Part shown: positions 22,243-33,086 of the stretch, piece by piece
How positions within the stretch are numbered: position 1 is the first letter of the stretch
How the letters are laid out: the number at the start of each line of letters is the position of its first letter
Source: Mycoplasma anserisalpingitidis
GTDB lineage: Bacteria; Bacillota_I; Bacilli_A; Mycoplasmatales; Metamycoplasmataceae
Length of the DNA: 64,000 bases
Assembly (NCBI RefSeq): GCF_007859615.1
Contig: NZ_CP042295.1
Location: 1-64,000 of the forward strand
Direction: 5' to 3'
Made by a program: the position numbers and the translations under genes
The notes under the pieces: generated by a model
What the model was told of the DNA's origin: nothing
The model's database searches: none
The model's input: only the letters and a program-made list of their open reading frames with translations

Positions 22243-24903
22243 CTAGTTTTTAAGTATTTTTGAATATTCCTCAATAATGTAAAATTCTAACAATCTTAAT
22301 TCATCAAAACCTATAAATTTATTACGTGTATTAAATTCATTTACATATTTAAAAAGTTTAGGATATTTATTAGGATCTATATTTTCTGCTTTTATTTTTT
22401 TTATTAATAATGTAATTCTATTTTCATATATCGAAGAGATTTTAGAGTTTAAATTAACTAGAAATTCAGTAACATTGTTTAAATTTGAATTATTAACTTC
22501 AATTGGTTTATCATTTCACATTTCTTCAACTTCTATGATTATTCTTTTTTCATCTTCCGTTGGATTTTCTATCTTATACTTTCAATAATAAGTTGATGGA
22601 ATAATTTCTAAATATCTTTGATATTCAGTGATAATTAGTTGATTAATATAATTTTTAAATTCAGAAAGCTTCTTAATTAAGTTATTTTTAAATACATCGT
22701 TTTCTTGTGTATAATCTATTTCACTTCTTCATTTATCTAAAAAATCACTTATATATAATCATCATTCTGAAGAATTTAATTGTTTTGAGTTATCACAAAA
22801 TCATGAAGTTACAATATAATGATTTGATGGAAAGAATATATCATTGATAATAGGTTTTACAATTTCAATAAATGTACTACAATTTTCATCGATTCTTAAA
22901 AAAACATTTCTATAATCAAATAATAAATCTAGATTATCTAAATCTGCATTATACTTCTGTTCCATCTCGTATTGTATATCAAAAATTTTACCAGCAAACA
23001 TTATACTATTCATAAACGACCTTATTTCATGAGCTTTAGGACTAATTCCTTCATATGAAATTTTTTTGATATCCTCAATTACTATAGAATTTCGTTCCGA
23101 TTTAATATTCTCATATCATGAATTTATGTCTTTTAGAAAAAAGTCTATTTGTTTAGAAGTGTTAAAAGAAAGTTTTTTATAAAATTCTAGTCTTTTAAGA
23201 AAAATTACTCTTAAGTCCTTGAATAATTCATGACTAAAAACATCTTCTTTTTCAATTTTTAAAATATATTCATCAAATTCAAGTTTTTTCATATAGAAAT
23301 TTTCTTTTTCAAATTGTTCCAATTTTTCATTGGTATTGTGAATAATAGTGTCTAATTCTTTAATTTTATTATCAATTTCCTCATCACTAAGTTGTTTTTC
23401 TTTTCCTTCTATTTCAGTGATAAAATCTTCTAATTCTTTGATAATTTCTTTTTTAGTTGGATCGTTATTATTGTCGCTATTTTCAGTAATATCTTTTTTA
23501 ATTTGATCAATTTTATCTTTTAACTCTTGAGATCTACTTGATTTAGTTTCATCATTTGAACGATCTGAAGAATTATTCTGTACCTTATCTTTGTATTCGC
23601 TCAAGATTTTTTCAGCTTCATTAATAGAATTTTCAATTTCTTCGTTTGTTTTATCTTTCAGTTCTTCTTTAGAAGGTAAATTATTGAATTTATCTTCAAT
23701 TTCACTTTTAATGTTTGAAGAATTTCCATCAGTCAAACTATTAACAAAATCATCCTTTTCTTTTAGGATTTCATCATATTTGTTAATTTTATCTTGTTTG
23801 TCTTGATCAAATTGTTCTAATTTTTCTTTGGTATTGTGAACGATAGTGTCTAATTCTTTAATTTTATTATGAATTTCTTCATCACTAAGTTGCTCTTCTT
23901 TTCCTTCTATTTCAGTGATAAAATCTTCTAATTCTTTGATAATTTCTTTTTTAGCCGGATCACTGTTATTGTCACTATTTTCAATAATATCTTTTTTAAT
24001 TTGATCAATTTTATCTTTTAACTCTTGAAATTTATTTGATTTAGTTTCATCATTTGAATGATCTGAAGGATTATTTTGTACCTTATCTTTGTATTCATTT
24101 AAGATTTTTTCAGCTTCATTAATAGAATTTTCAATTTCTTCGTTTGTTTTATCTTTCAATTCTTCTTTAGAAGGTAAATTATTGAATTTATCTTCAATTT
24201 CATTTTTAATGTTTGAAGAATTTTCGTCAGTCAAACTATTAACAAAATCATCCTTTTCTTTTAGGATTTCATCATATTTGTTAATTTTATCTTGTTTGTC
24301 TTTTTCGAATTGTTCTAATTTATCTTTGGTATTGTGAACAATAGTGTCTAATTCTTTAATTTTATTATCAATTTCCTCATCACTAAGTTGCTCTTCTTTT
24401 CCTTCTATTTCAGTGATAAAATCATCTAATTCTTTGATAATTTCTTTTTTAGCTGGTTCACCGTTATTGTCACTATTTTCAATAATATCTTTTTTAATTT
24501 GATCAATTTTACCTTTTAACTCTTGAGATCTACTTGATTTAGTTTCATCATTTGAATGATCTGAAGAATTATTTTGTACCTTATCTTTGTATTCGTTCAA
24601 GATTTTTTCAGCTTCACTAATATAATTGTAAATTTCTTCATTTGTTTTATCTTTCAATTCTTCTTTAGAAGGTAAATTATTGAATTTATCTTCAATTTCA
24701 TTTTTAATGTTTGAAGAATTTCCATCAGTCAAGCTATTAACAAAATCATCCTTTTCTTTTAGGATTTCATCATATTTAGTAATTTTATCTTGTTTGTCTT
24801 TATCAATTTTAACTTCAATCTTATCATGGAGTGAAATTACTGTTATACCCAATGCAGCGGATGTAAAAAGCAGAGGATAAATAGCAAATTTTCTTTTTTT
24901 CAT
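22243..24903 (-). CDS. Large coiled-coil surface protein with three 166-residue repeats
   Basis: I do not recognise a named family. The 886-residue protein starts MKKRKFAIYPLLFTSAALGI, a signal-anchor-like hydrophobic segment without a lipobox cysteine, so it is probably membrane-tethered and exposed outside. Residues 36-530 or so are three tandem copies of a 166-residue Lys/Glu/Asn-rich helical unit (DKITKYDEILKEKDDFVNSL, then KEELKDKTNEEI, KKEIIKELDDFITEIEGKEE). The C-terminal 350 residues are unique and contain several TGA-encoded Trp. The repeat unit is homologous to the N-terminal region of the giant gene upstream. GAAGGAAAAA precedes the ATG. A 17-nt T tract sits just upstream of its -10 box, which suggests variable expression. 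Confidence 0.78.
23305..24798 (-). repeat. Three tandem 498-bp repeats inside a coding region
   Basis: The anchor CTTGTTTGTC recurs at 24789, 24291 and 23793, an exact spacing of 498 bp (166 codons). Copies run roughly 24301-24798, 23803-24300 and 23305-23802 and look highly similar at the nucleotide level. The period is a multiple of three, so loss or gain of a copy would keep the frame. Confidence 0.88.
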
Positions 24904-24945
24904 TTTTCCTTCTTTTTGTTATAAAAAAATAGTTTGATCATTTAA

Positions 24946-24975
24946 ATTATATTAGAATAAAAAAAAAAAAAAAAA
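24946..24975 (-). promoter_or_regulatory. Promoter with T17 tract upstream of -10
   Basis: On the minus strand a run of 17 T (24959-24975) is followed after seven bases by TATAAT (24946-24951). The tract fills most of the -35/-10 spacer, so its length should change promoter spacing. Confidence 0.6.
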
Positions 24976-24980
24976 TATGA

Positions 24981-25007
24981 AAAAACCAAAAAAGTTGATT
25001 TTTTGGT
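24981..25007 (-). terminator. Terminator of the giant coiled-coil gene
   Basis: A 9-bp stem ACCAAAAAA / TTTTTTGGT with a 5-nt loop and a U run on the minus strand. It lies directly upstream of the T17 promoter of the next gene. Confidence 0.75.
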
Positions 25008-25057
25008 ATTTAATTAATTTTATTTGTGATAATAAAGCTCAAATGCAATTAAAAATA

Positions 25058-27484
25058 TTATTTATTTTTAAAGTAATTTATCAATTCATTAGTATATACA
25101 ATTTCTTTTTGTCATGATTCGATATCAAGATCACTATCTGGAGAACCATTTTTAGATAATATTAGATTATAAGTTGGATCTGTTTTACTAAGTTCTATTT
25201 CAAAAAAGATTTCTATAATTTTTTTATATTCTTCATCAGTAACACCAGGTGAAGTTGCATATTTTTCATGTATTTCTCTTAATTTTTCAATATTTTTTAC
25301 TAAAGTGTCAATAGTTGAAATTTTATTATTAAGCTCAGCTTGTAGTAAAGGAACTTTATTTCTAACTAATACTTTTTGGTCAATTGCTTTCTTAAAATTA
25401 GCAAAAGCATCCTTAGTAGGTTCAATAGCGATTCTTTGAATTTCACTTTTTGTATATGAAACAGAATTTTCTTTGAATTTATCAACTTGTTTAGCAAATT
25501 CATCTAAAATTCTAAAATTATTAGATGAGTATTTATTTTTAGCTGAATTGATAATGTTATCTAATTCAACACCTAGAGAGTCTAATTCATTAATTTGATA
25601 GTCAATTAACTCTTTAGATTGTTGATTAACTTTTACAAGATAATCATTATAAAGTTGATCCATTTGAGAATGATATTGATTTATTTGTTCTGGTGTACTT
25701 AAAACATTATAATCATATAATACCAAAAGGTTTTCTTGATTACTTAAGAATTCATTATCAAGTTTTTCGTATTTTGCATCTCACATTTGATCAATTTCAT
25801 TATAAGTTTCAATGCTTAATACCCCAGTTATAGCATTGTTTCTGTTTCTTACTTGTTTTACACTGAAGAAGAAAACTTCTTTATTTTTTCTAATAGTTTC
25901 TTCAATAGCAGCGACATATCTCTTAGATCCAGTAATTATATTATCATATGATGTATTTCAAGTTCTTAATGAATTAATGTCATTTTGATTGTTGAAAATA
26001 CCTTGATAAGTAGATGGAACTTCTCCTGTTAATAATTGAAAATCTTTCTCTATTTGTTCTTTTTCAGTTCTTTTGATACCTCTAAGAGTGATATTAATTT
26101 TTTCTTTTTCTGTTTTATATGCGTTAAATTCATCTATTTTGTTTTCTAAATTGATCATTAAATCATTTTTATAGTAGATTTGTTTATAACTAATTTCACC
26201 AATCATTTTTGTTAAAACAGATTCAAGTTGCTTATTAATATCAACTACATGATTAATAAATTTTTCAGTTTCATTGCTATTTGAAAGCAATTTTTCATCA
26301 ATTGTAGTATCACTGATTTTTCTATCATATAATAGTTTAATGATATCTGGACGGTGTTTGTCTAAAATATCTATATAATCTTCACTTATTGATTTATTAG
26401 AGTGAATTGAAGCTATTTTAGATTCATAATCCCTGTATTTATTAATTTCTCAAAGCAATCTACTTGCATTCATAGTTATTTCGCGTTGCAAAATAATTTT
26501 ATAACTCTTATCTTTTATTTCTTTAATTGTTTGTTTAAATTTGCTATTATCTAGAGTTGTAGGTATTTCGCTGTTTTCTAAAAGAATTTTTTCAAATTTA
26601 TCATAATATTCTTTTATATTTGCTGGTTCATCATCAGAATTTCAATTTAGAAATTCTTTTGAACCTCTAACTAAAGAATTATGATTATTAACAGTTTTAT
26701 TAAAGAATTCATTTTCAAGAATGATTATTTTTTCTTGAAGCTTGCTGAAAGCTGAACTTAAGTCTTCAATATTTTTATTTAATTCTTCTTCAGTAATATT
26801 TGGATTCTTCAGAGTTTTTTCTTTTAGTACATAAGCAAGAGACATATATTCTCTTATAGCATCATGTTTAATTTCATCTTCATCATCACTTGAAGCGTAT
26901 ACTTTACCAAAAGAAAAGTTATTGGTTTGGTAATCCATTTCAAACTTATCAATTAAAATTAGTTTTTTTAGATTGTTGTTTGCATTATTTAGTTCTTCGA
27001 AAGAATTTAAATTTAAAGCCTGTTTTGTTGAATTTATAGAATTTTCTAATTGTTCAGTCATTCCATTTTCAAAAAACACTAATGATAAGTTATGTTCATT
27101 GATTTCATTTAATAATTGCTCAGCCTTTTCGATTGTGCTTTTTGTGTCTTTAGTTAAATTGTGATATTTTATGCGGTTTTCTGCTTGAGTTCTTAAGTCT
27201 TTAATATTTGTTATATTATCATCTAATGTAGCTAAAATATCATTAATAGTTTCAGAGTTAAATGAAATTTCTTTATTTTGATTGTTTACTAAGTTTAAAA
27301 ACTTTTCATAATCTGTTTTTTCATCAGGATTATTTTGATCAAATGCACTTAGAGTTTGATTAATAAATGAGTTATATAATTCTTTTCTTTCTTCGATTTT
27401 TGCATTATATAAATTTAAATCAATAGATTCTTTGTTAGCCTTGGTGTTTGTAATTAATTCATTTAATTCAGATGTTTTAGTCAA
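25058..27484 (-). CDS. C-terminal part of a frameshifted giant coiled-coil protein
   Basis: This frame of about 809 codons continues the upstream coiled-coil gene but is shifted by one base at the six-G tract 27501-27506. Seven G would join the two into a single frame of 2,290 codons. As written, the segment could start only at a rare codon such as TTG 27484, although the G tract itself (AGGGGGGTGA) resembles a Shine-Dalgarno sequence. The protein is Lys/Glu/Asn/Leu-rich and helical (for example LNLNSFEELNNANNNLKKL), with scattered TGA-encoded Trp, and ends NELINYFKNK. Function is unknown; surface adhesion or a structural role is plausible from the upstream signal sequence. Confidence 0.6.
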
Positions 27485-27486
27485 TA

Positions 27487-30400
27487 TTAAATCAATTTCA
27501 CCCCCCTCTCTAGACTATTTTTTATAGTATCAATTGAATTTCTGAATTCCTCTGATAATGAATCATAACGTTGATAGTTAGATGGGTTGATTAAATTCTT
27601 GTAAAGCTCTTCAGCTTCAGATAATGCTTTAGCAAATTTCACATTAGCGCTTTCAAGTTCAATATCAGATTTAAGTCTCAATATTTGTGAAAGTTTTTCA
27701 CTTAATTCATTTGTTAAGTCAATTATCTGTTTATCACCAAATGTTTTACTTTGATTGAGAACTTTGTCACTCATAGAACTAATCATTTCATTAATTTTAA
27801 GTTGTTGATCTAATATTTGAAAGTTTTCACTGTTTGAAGCACTATATTCATCTCTAAAATAAACTATATTGTTTCACACTTTTAGCATTTCATCTAATAA
27901 ATTAAAATTGTTTTTCTTTTTATCAATTTTAGCAATTATGTCATCCAAAGAACTGATTTGTGTTTTGAAGCTTGATACAACTCCTATAATATCATCTTGA
28001 TTTAATTCAGGAGCTTGTTTTAGATTGTTAATTTCCGAAATGATGTCAGATTTAAATTGTGCTTCATTTTTATTATTTGTATCTAAAATTTCAGCTTTTG
28101 CAAGAGCTTCAGACACCTTAGAATTTAATTTTTCAACATATTTATTGTATGTTTCGGTTGAAATAGCATTTTTGGCATCAATTAGTGAGTTGTAAGATTC
28201 TAAAAGACTATTATATTTTTCAGTTAAAACATTTTTTTCGTTAGATTCTAAGACATCTTGTGATTCTTTTGTTTTGGTCTCAGTATCCTCGGTTGATAAT
28301 GAAGCAAAAATTTCTGAATCAGAATTAATATATTCAATTAATTCGTTAGATTTAGTTATTAAATCACTTAACTGATTCTTTAATATATTTAAATCCACTT
28401 GAGATTTATCAGCTTGAGCTTTATCAATAGCTTGGTTTAATTTATTACTTTGCTCAACATTATTAGTACTTGTATTGTTTGTGTTTTTATAAACTTTTTG
28501 ACTTTGTTCTGTAATTTTTGATAATTCATCAATTATTTGTTTATAGCTATTACTATTATTATCCTTCTTTAGCTCGTCTAAAAGTTTATTTGCCTTTTCG
28601 ATGGTTTTATTTAACTCTGATTTTGAATTTTCTTTAGATACAGTTTCAACTTGACTCTTAGTATTTTCAACCGCTTGTTCAAGTCTAGTACTGTCATTTT
28701 TTAATGAATTAGTATCCTTGTTTTCAATGTTGTTTTCAATTTCTTTAATAACCTTATCAAGATTTTCCTTGATTTCATTGTACCTTGAATCAGAGTTGTT
28801 TTTAGGAATATTTTCTAATTCTTCTTTAGCATTACTTAAATCATTTTTTAATTTGTTTAATGATTTGAAATATTCAAGTTTCTGATCTGCTTGAAAAATT
28901 AATTCATCTAAAGTTTTAGACTTATTTTCAATTTCTTCAAGAATGTAATTTATGTTTTCTTTTGTTAATGCAGTTACACTCTTAGCTTCATCGATTTTTT
29001 TCTTTAATTGTTCCTTAAATTCTTTTTCAGCGGGAATATCATCTCTAAAGTTTACAAGTTTGTTGAGAGCTTCAATTACCTTATCGTTCAACTCAGACTT
29101 TTTATCATTGTAAATTTGTTGATCGAGTGCATATTTACTGTCTTTGGCATCTTTTAAAGCTTTGACCAAACTAGAATAACTATTTTTTAACTCTTCAGTA
29201 GTTTGGTTGTTAATATTTGATTCGGCATTCGAAATTTTAGAACTTAAAAGAGAAGAGATTTGGTTATATCTATCTTTATTTACTGAGTCATTTAATTGAT
29301 TTACGTAATCTTTAGATTCACTTATTAAGTCATTTAAATTTTTAAGTGCTATTTCACGGTCTTTGTTAATTTTTGCTTCTTCACTTTCAGTGATTAATTC
29401 TAAAATTTCTTTGTTTAAGTTTTTTAACTCTTCAGCTGAATAATTATTGATATTTGTTTTAATCTCATTAATTTTTTTACTTAAACCTAGATTGGTGTCT
29501 ATTTCATTGTATGGTAATTCAGTTAAATTATTTTTAATATAATTTTCTAATTTAGCAACATTAAATAATAACTCTTCCTTGGCTTTATTTTGAGATTTAA
29601 GATCTTCTTTAGCTTTGTCAAGAGCATTTTTTAGTCGCTCAATAAGTTCATTTAATTTTTGATTATCTGTTTCAGGTAAATCTTTATTAGAAATAATTTC
29701 ATCAATAACAGATTCTAAATTTTTCTTGATTTGGTTGTTTGAGTTAGAATCAAAATTACTATCAATTCAGTTTTGAGCATCAATTAACTGATCTTCAAGT
29801 GAACCCTTTATTAAGCCATTTTCTTGATCTCTCTGGTTCTTAGTATTTTTAATTTCAGTTAGTTGTTTGTCAATATTATCTATTTGTTGTGTCAATGTTT
29901 GAGCATCAGATTCATCTTTAATTTTGTTTGACTCAATAGTCAATTCTTCTAATTGATTTATCAAGTCAGCATACATATTTTTAGATTTATCATCTTTGCC
30001 TAAAACTTTATCTTTATAAGTTGTTAATTCACTTATTTTCTTTTCTAAAAGTTCTTTAGATTTATTACGCTCTTCTTTAATATTTTTTACTTCAAGTAAT
30101 TTATCTTGTAAAGTTTTGTTAACATTATCAATTATTTCAGAAGTGATTGATGGACTAAAAATATCACTTAAAAATTCTTTGTATTTTTCTTCACTGGCAA
30201 TAACAATTACATTTAACTCTTTATTAAGATTTGTTTCATAAGTATCACCATTGTTAGAGATATATGAGTTTGCTTGTTCGATTGTTTGTTTTAAATTATC
30301 TAATGAATCGCATATTGCAACTTTATTTGGAAGTGTTGAAATAAATTCTCTTAATTCTAAGTTAGTTTTTATTAATTCATCAGAAGATAAATTCTCTAAT

Positions 30401-31926
30401 TCTTCATTAACTTTTTTAACTTTCTCATTTATTTTTTCAACTAAAGATTTATATTTTTCTTCGGTGTATTTTAATGCTTCACTTTCTAATATTTTTTTAG
30501 TTGTTTCTAATGATTCTTTATTTGTGTTATATTGCGTCAATTCTCTTTTTGCGTTATTATATGATTCTGATAGAGAATTGTATTTTTCTTCAGCTTGTTG
30601 ATCAGCATCAGAATTAGGTCTATTTAATTCAATACTATTGACTAGTTTATTTTTAATATCTTGTGTACCAATATTATTTAAATTATCAGGAATGAAAGTA
30701 CCATTAATCTCTTTAATTAATGCTTCTAATTTTTCTGTTCATTTTTTACTTTCAGCTTTATTAGTTTCTTCGTTATTTTGATTTTTATTTATTATTTGAT
30801 TTAGCAAGTTATTAAAATCATTTTTTGTTTTATCAAGTAATTTATCATCTTTGACATTATTTTTAATGTTATTTTCAACAGCTTTATTTAAATTTTCTAC
30901 AATATCGTTAAGTTTTTTCTTGTCATCTTCATTAATTTGTGAATCTGGATTTGCAATAATATTTTCAATCTTTTTATTAAATTCTAAACGATATTTTTCA
31001 TATTCCATTTCATTAACAAGAGAACGGTACGATTGATTAAGTTCCTGAATTTCACTTAGATCTTCTAATTTTGAAATTTCTTGAATTGTTTTAATAGATA
31101 AACTTCTTTTGTCTAAAATTGATTTTTGGTTTTTGAATTCTACTAATTTGTTTAAAAGCTCTTGTGAGTAGTTTTTGTTTAAATGCTCAATTAGCTCTTG
31201 AGATTTATTTTTAAATTCATTTAATACAATGATATTTTCTTTATATTGTAATTTGGCAAAAACTTGCACAAATTCATTGTATTTTTTATTCAATGTTTCA
31301 ATTTGTTTTTCATTAAATTCTTTAATATTTTCAAATGGAGAAATAAACGAACTTATATTTTCAGCATAATTCAAACATTCATTTGCAATATCACTAAATT
31401 TATTTTTATCTAATTTTGAAGCGTAATCTCTAATTTGACTTTCGAGAATATGAAACTTATCAACTATACTTTCAAATTTATTTTCAGAATTAGAGTTTTC
31501 ATCATCTTTATTTTTATCATTTTGATTATTTTCAACTGCATTTTTAAAGTTATTGAAAATTTCCTCAGCTTTACTAATTAACTCATCAAGTTCTGTGTTT
31601 GTTTTGCTATTTAATTCAAATTTATCTGGAAGTTTTGAGAATTGATCAACTAATTTATCTAACTCAGTTTTGTTTTTTTCTTTATCAGAATCTTTTAAGG
31701 ATTTAATATATGCGTCTTTTTCTTTGATTATTTGCTCATATTTTTCAATTTTTTGATTTTTTATTTCATCATCAACTTTAGGTTCATCAATTGGTTTCTC
31801 AATTTTTTTATCTGATTTTTCCTGTAAAACAAAAGCTGTTACAGAACCTAAAGTTACTGAAGTAAGACCTAATAATGACAAAATTATTAATGTTTTCTTT
31901 TTCTTTGATTTAGAGTTGTTTTTCAT
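27487..31926 (-). CDS. N-terminal part of a giant coiled-coil surface protein
   Basis: This part is 1,479 residues. It begins MKNNSKSKKKKTLIIL, a basic N-terminus followed by a hydrophobic segment (residues 12-38) with no lipobox. Residues 50-130 (KIEKYEQIIKEKDAYIKSLK, then ELNSKTNTELDELI) are clearly related to the 166-residue repeat of the neighbouring gene. The rest is a long chain of helical segments with almost no Gly, Pro or Cys. The frame ends at TAA 27487-27489, just after a six-G tract; adding one G restores the frame to the next 2.4 kb. I chose the ATG at 31926 over 31953 because AAAGGAAAAA precedes it. A T16 tract abuts the promoter -10. Confidence 0.7.
27501..27506 (-). repeat. 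G6 homopolymer at the frame break
   Basis: Six G on the minus strand, in an otherwise G-poor gene. Upstream frame reads Ser-Leu-Glu-Arg-Gly-Val and stops ten bases later; with seven G it reads Ser-Leu-Glu-Arg-Gly-Gly-Glu-Ile-Asp-Leu into the long downstream frame. Confidence 0.8.
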
Positions 31927-31990
31927 TGTTTTTCCTTTTGCTTTTATAGTCAAAGACTATAAATTAAACTTTAGATTTACTATTAAAAAT

Positions 31991-32016
31991 ATTATATTCC
32001 AAAAAAAAAAAAAAAA
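31991..32016 (-). promoter_or_regulatory. Promoter with T16 tract upstream of -10
   Basis: On the minus strand 16 T (32001-32016) are followed after four bases by TATAAT (31991-31996). The leader to the ATG at 31926 is about 58 nt. The same T tract is the U run of the rpmE terminator. Confidence 0.6.
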
Positions 32017-32036
32017 GAATGCGTAGAAATGCATTC
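32001..32036 (-). terminator. Terminator of rpsD-rpmE, overlapping the next promoter
   Basis: Stem GAATGC / GCATTC with an 8-nt loop, followed by 16 U on the minus strand. Confidence 0.8.
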
Positions 32037-32046
32037 TAAAACTATG

Positions 32047-32256
32047 TTAATTTTGTTTTTTTTCAAGTCTTCTGTTGAATCTGTCGATTCTTCCAGTAGC
32101 TTTAACTTTAGCTCTGTTTCCTGTGTAAACAGGGTGGCATCCTGAACATACGTCAACTGTGAAATGTTTTCTAGTTGAACGAAATTCAAATTCTCTTTGG
32201 CATGTTGAACAAGTAACTTTAACTTCGTGGTATTGTGGATGAATATCTTTTTTCAT
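32047..32256 (-). CDS. rpmE: 50S ribosomal protein L31
   Basis: This is bL31, 69 residues, bridging the two ribosomal subunits. It begins MKKDIHPQYHEVKVTCSTC and keeps the four-cysteine zinc pattern (CSTC near 16-19 and CSGC near 37-40), so it is the zinc-binding C+ form. The C-terminus TGRIDRFNRRLEKK is typical. It follows rpsD by 18 bases and shares its transcript. Confidence 0.96.
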   Translation of the reverse strand: MKKDIHPQYHEVKVTCSTCQREFEFRSTRKHFTVDVCSGCHPVYTGNRAKVKATGRIDRFNRRLEKKQN

Positions 32257-32274
32257 ATTTTCTCCTCTTATCTA

Positions 32275-32874
32275 CTATTTAGCGTAGAACTCAACGATTA
32301 AAGCATCTTTGATTTCTGTGTGAATTTCGTTACGTTCTGGTAAACGGTCATATGACACTGTGAAATCTTTTCTTGTTAATCATGCTGATGCGTTTGAGTT
32401 TTCTAAAGCATCTTTAATTTGAACATTGTTTCTTGATTTTTCTTTAAGTTCAATTTTTGAACCTAATTTAACTTGCATTGATGGAATATCAGCTTTTTTA
32501 CCATCTAATGTAAAGTGTCCGTGGTTAACTAATTGACGAGCTTGTCTTCTTGTTGTAGCAAATCCAGCTCTGTAGACTAAGTTATCTAAACGACTTTCAA
32601 GTAATTGAAGTAAGTTTGTACCTGTAACACCTTTCATTTTTGAAGCTTTAACATAAGCTTTTCTTAATTGTTTTTCATTAATTCCGAAAACAAATTTAAT
32701 TTTTTGTTTTTCGTATAAGTGTAAACCATAATCAGAAAGTTTTACTCTTTTATTTCCGTGTTGTCCAGGTGCATATGTTCTTTTTCTACCTTTAGCAAAT
32801 TCTTTTCCAGTTTCTAAGATAGAGTAACCTAAACGACGTGATTTTTTGAACACTGGTCCAGTATATCTTGACAT
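32275..32874 (-). CDS. rpsD: 30S ribosomal protein S4
   Basis: This is uS4, 199 residues, a primary 16S rRNA binder. It begins [20 protein letters not shown] and has [11 protein letters not shown] and the S4 domain ([32 protein letters not shown], near residues 90-130). After a TGA (Trp) the protein ends [17 protein letters not shown]. The Shine-Dalgarno AAAGAGGAAAAA fixes the start at 32874 rather than an ATG 18 bases upstream. It is the first gene of a two-gene unit with rpmE. Confidence 0.96.
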
Positions 32875-33086
32875 TTTTTCCTCTTTCTGCATAAAGGTGT
32901 TTATTCCTGATTAGGTGATTTTATCTTAAGATTTCGAATTTTCAGCTCTTCTACTTTACAATTTAATTGATAAATTCAGTCCTAAAAATAATAAACCGCT
33001 GTATTTATGCTTAAATATTTTATAATATTTTCTGTTTTTTACTAATCTTTATATAATTATTTTGCAATACTTAAAGGAACTAAATT

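Noticed and set aside
23591-24880. Open frames on the plus strand within the repeated gene
   Set aside because: They recur with the 498-bp period, are Ser/Phe/Leu-rich and are antisense shadows of a low-complexity coding region.
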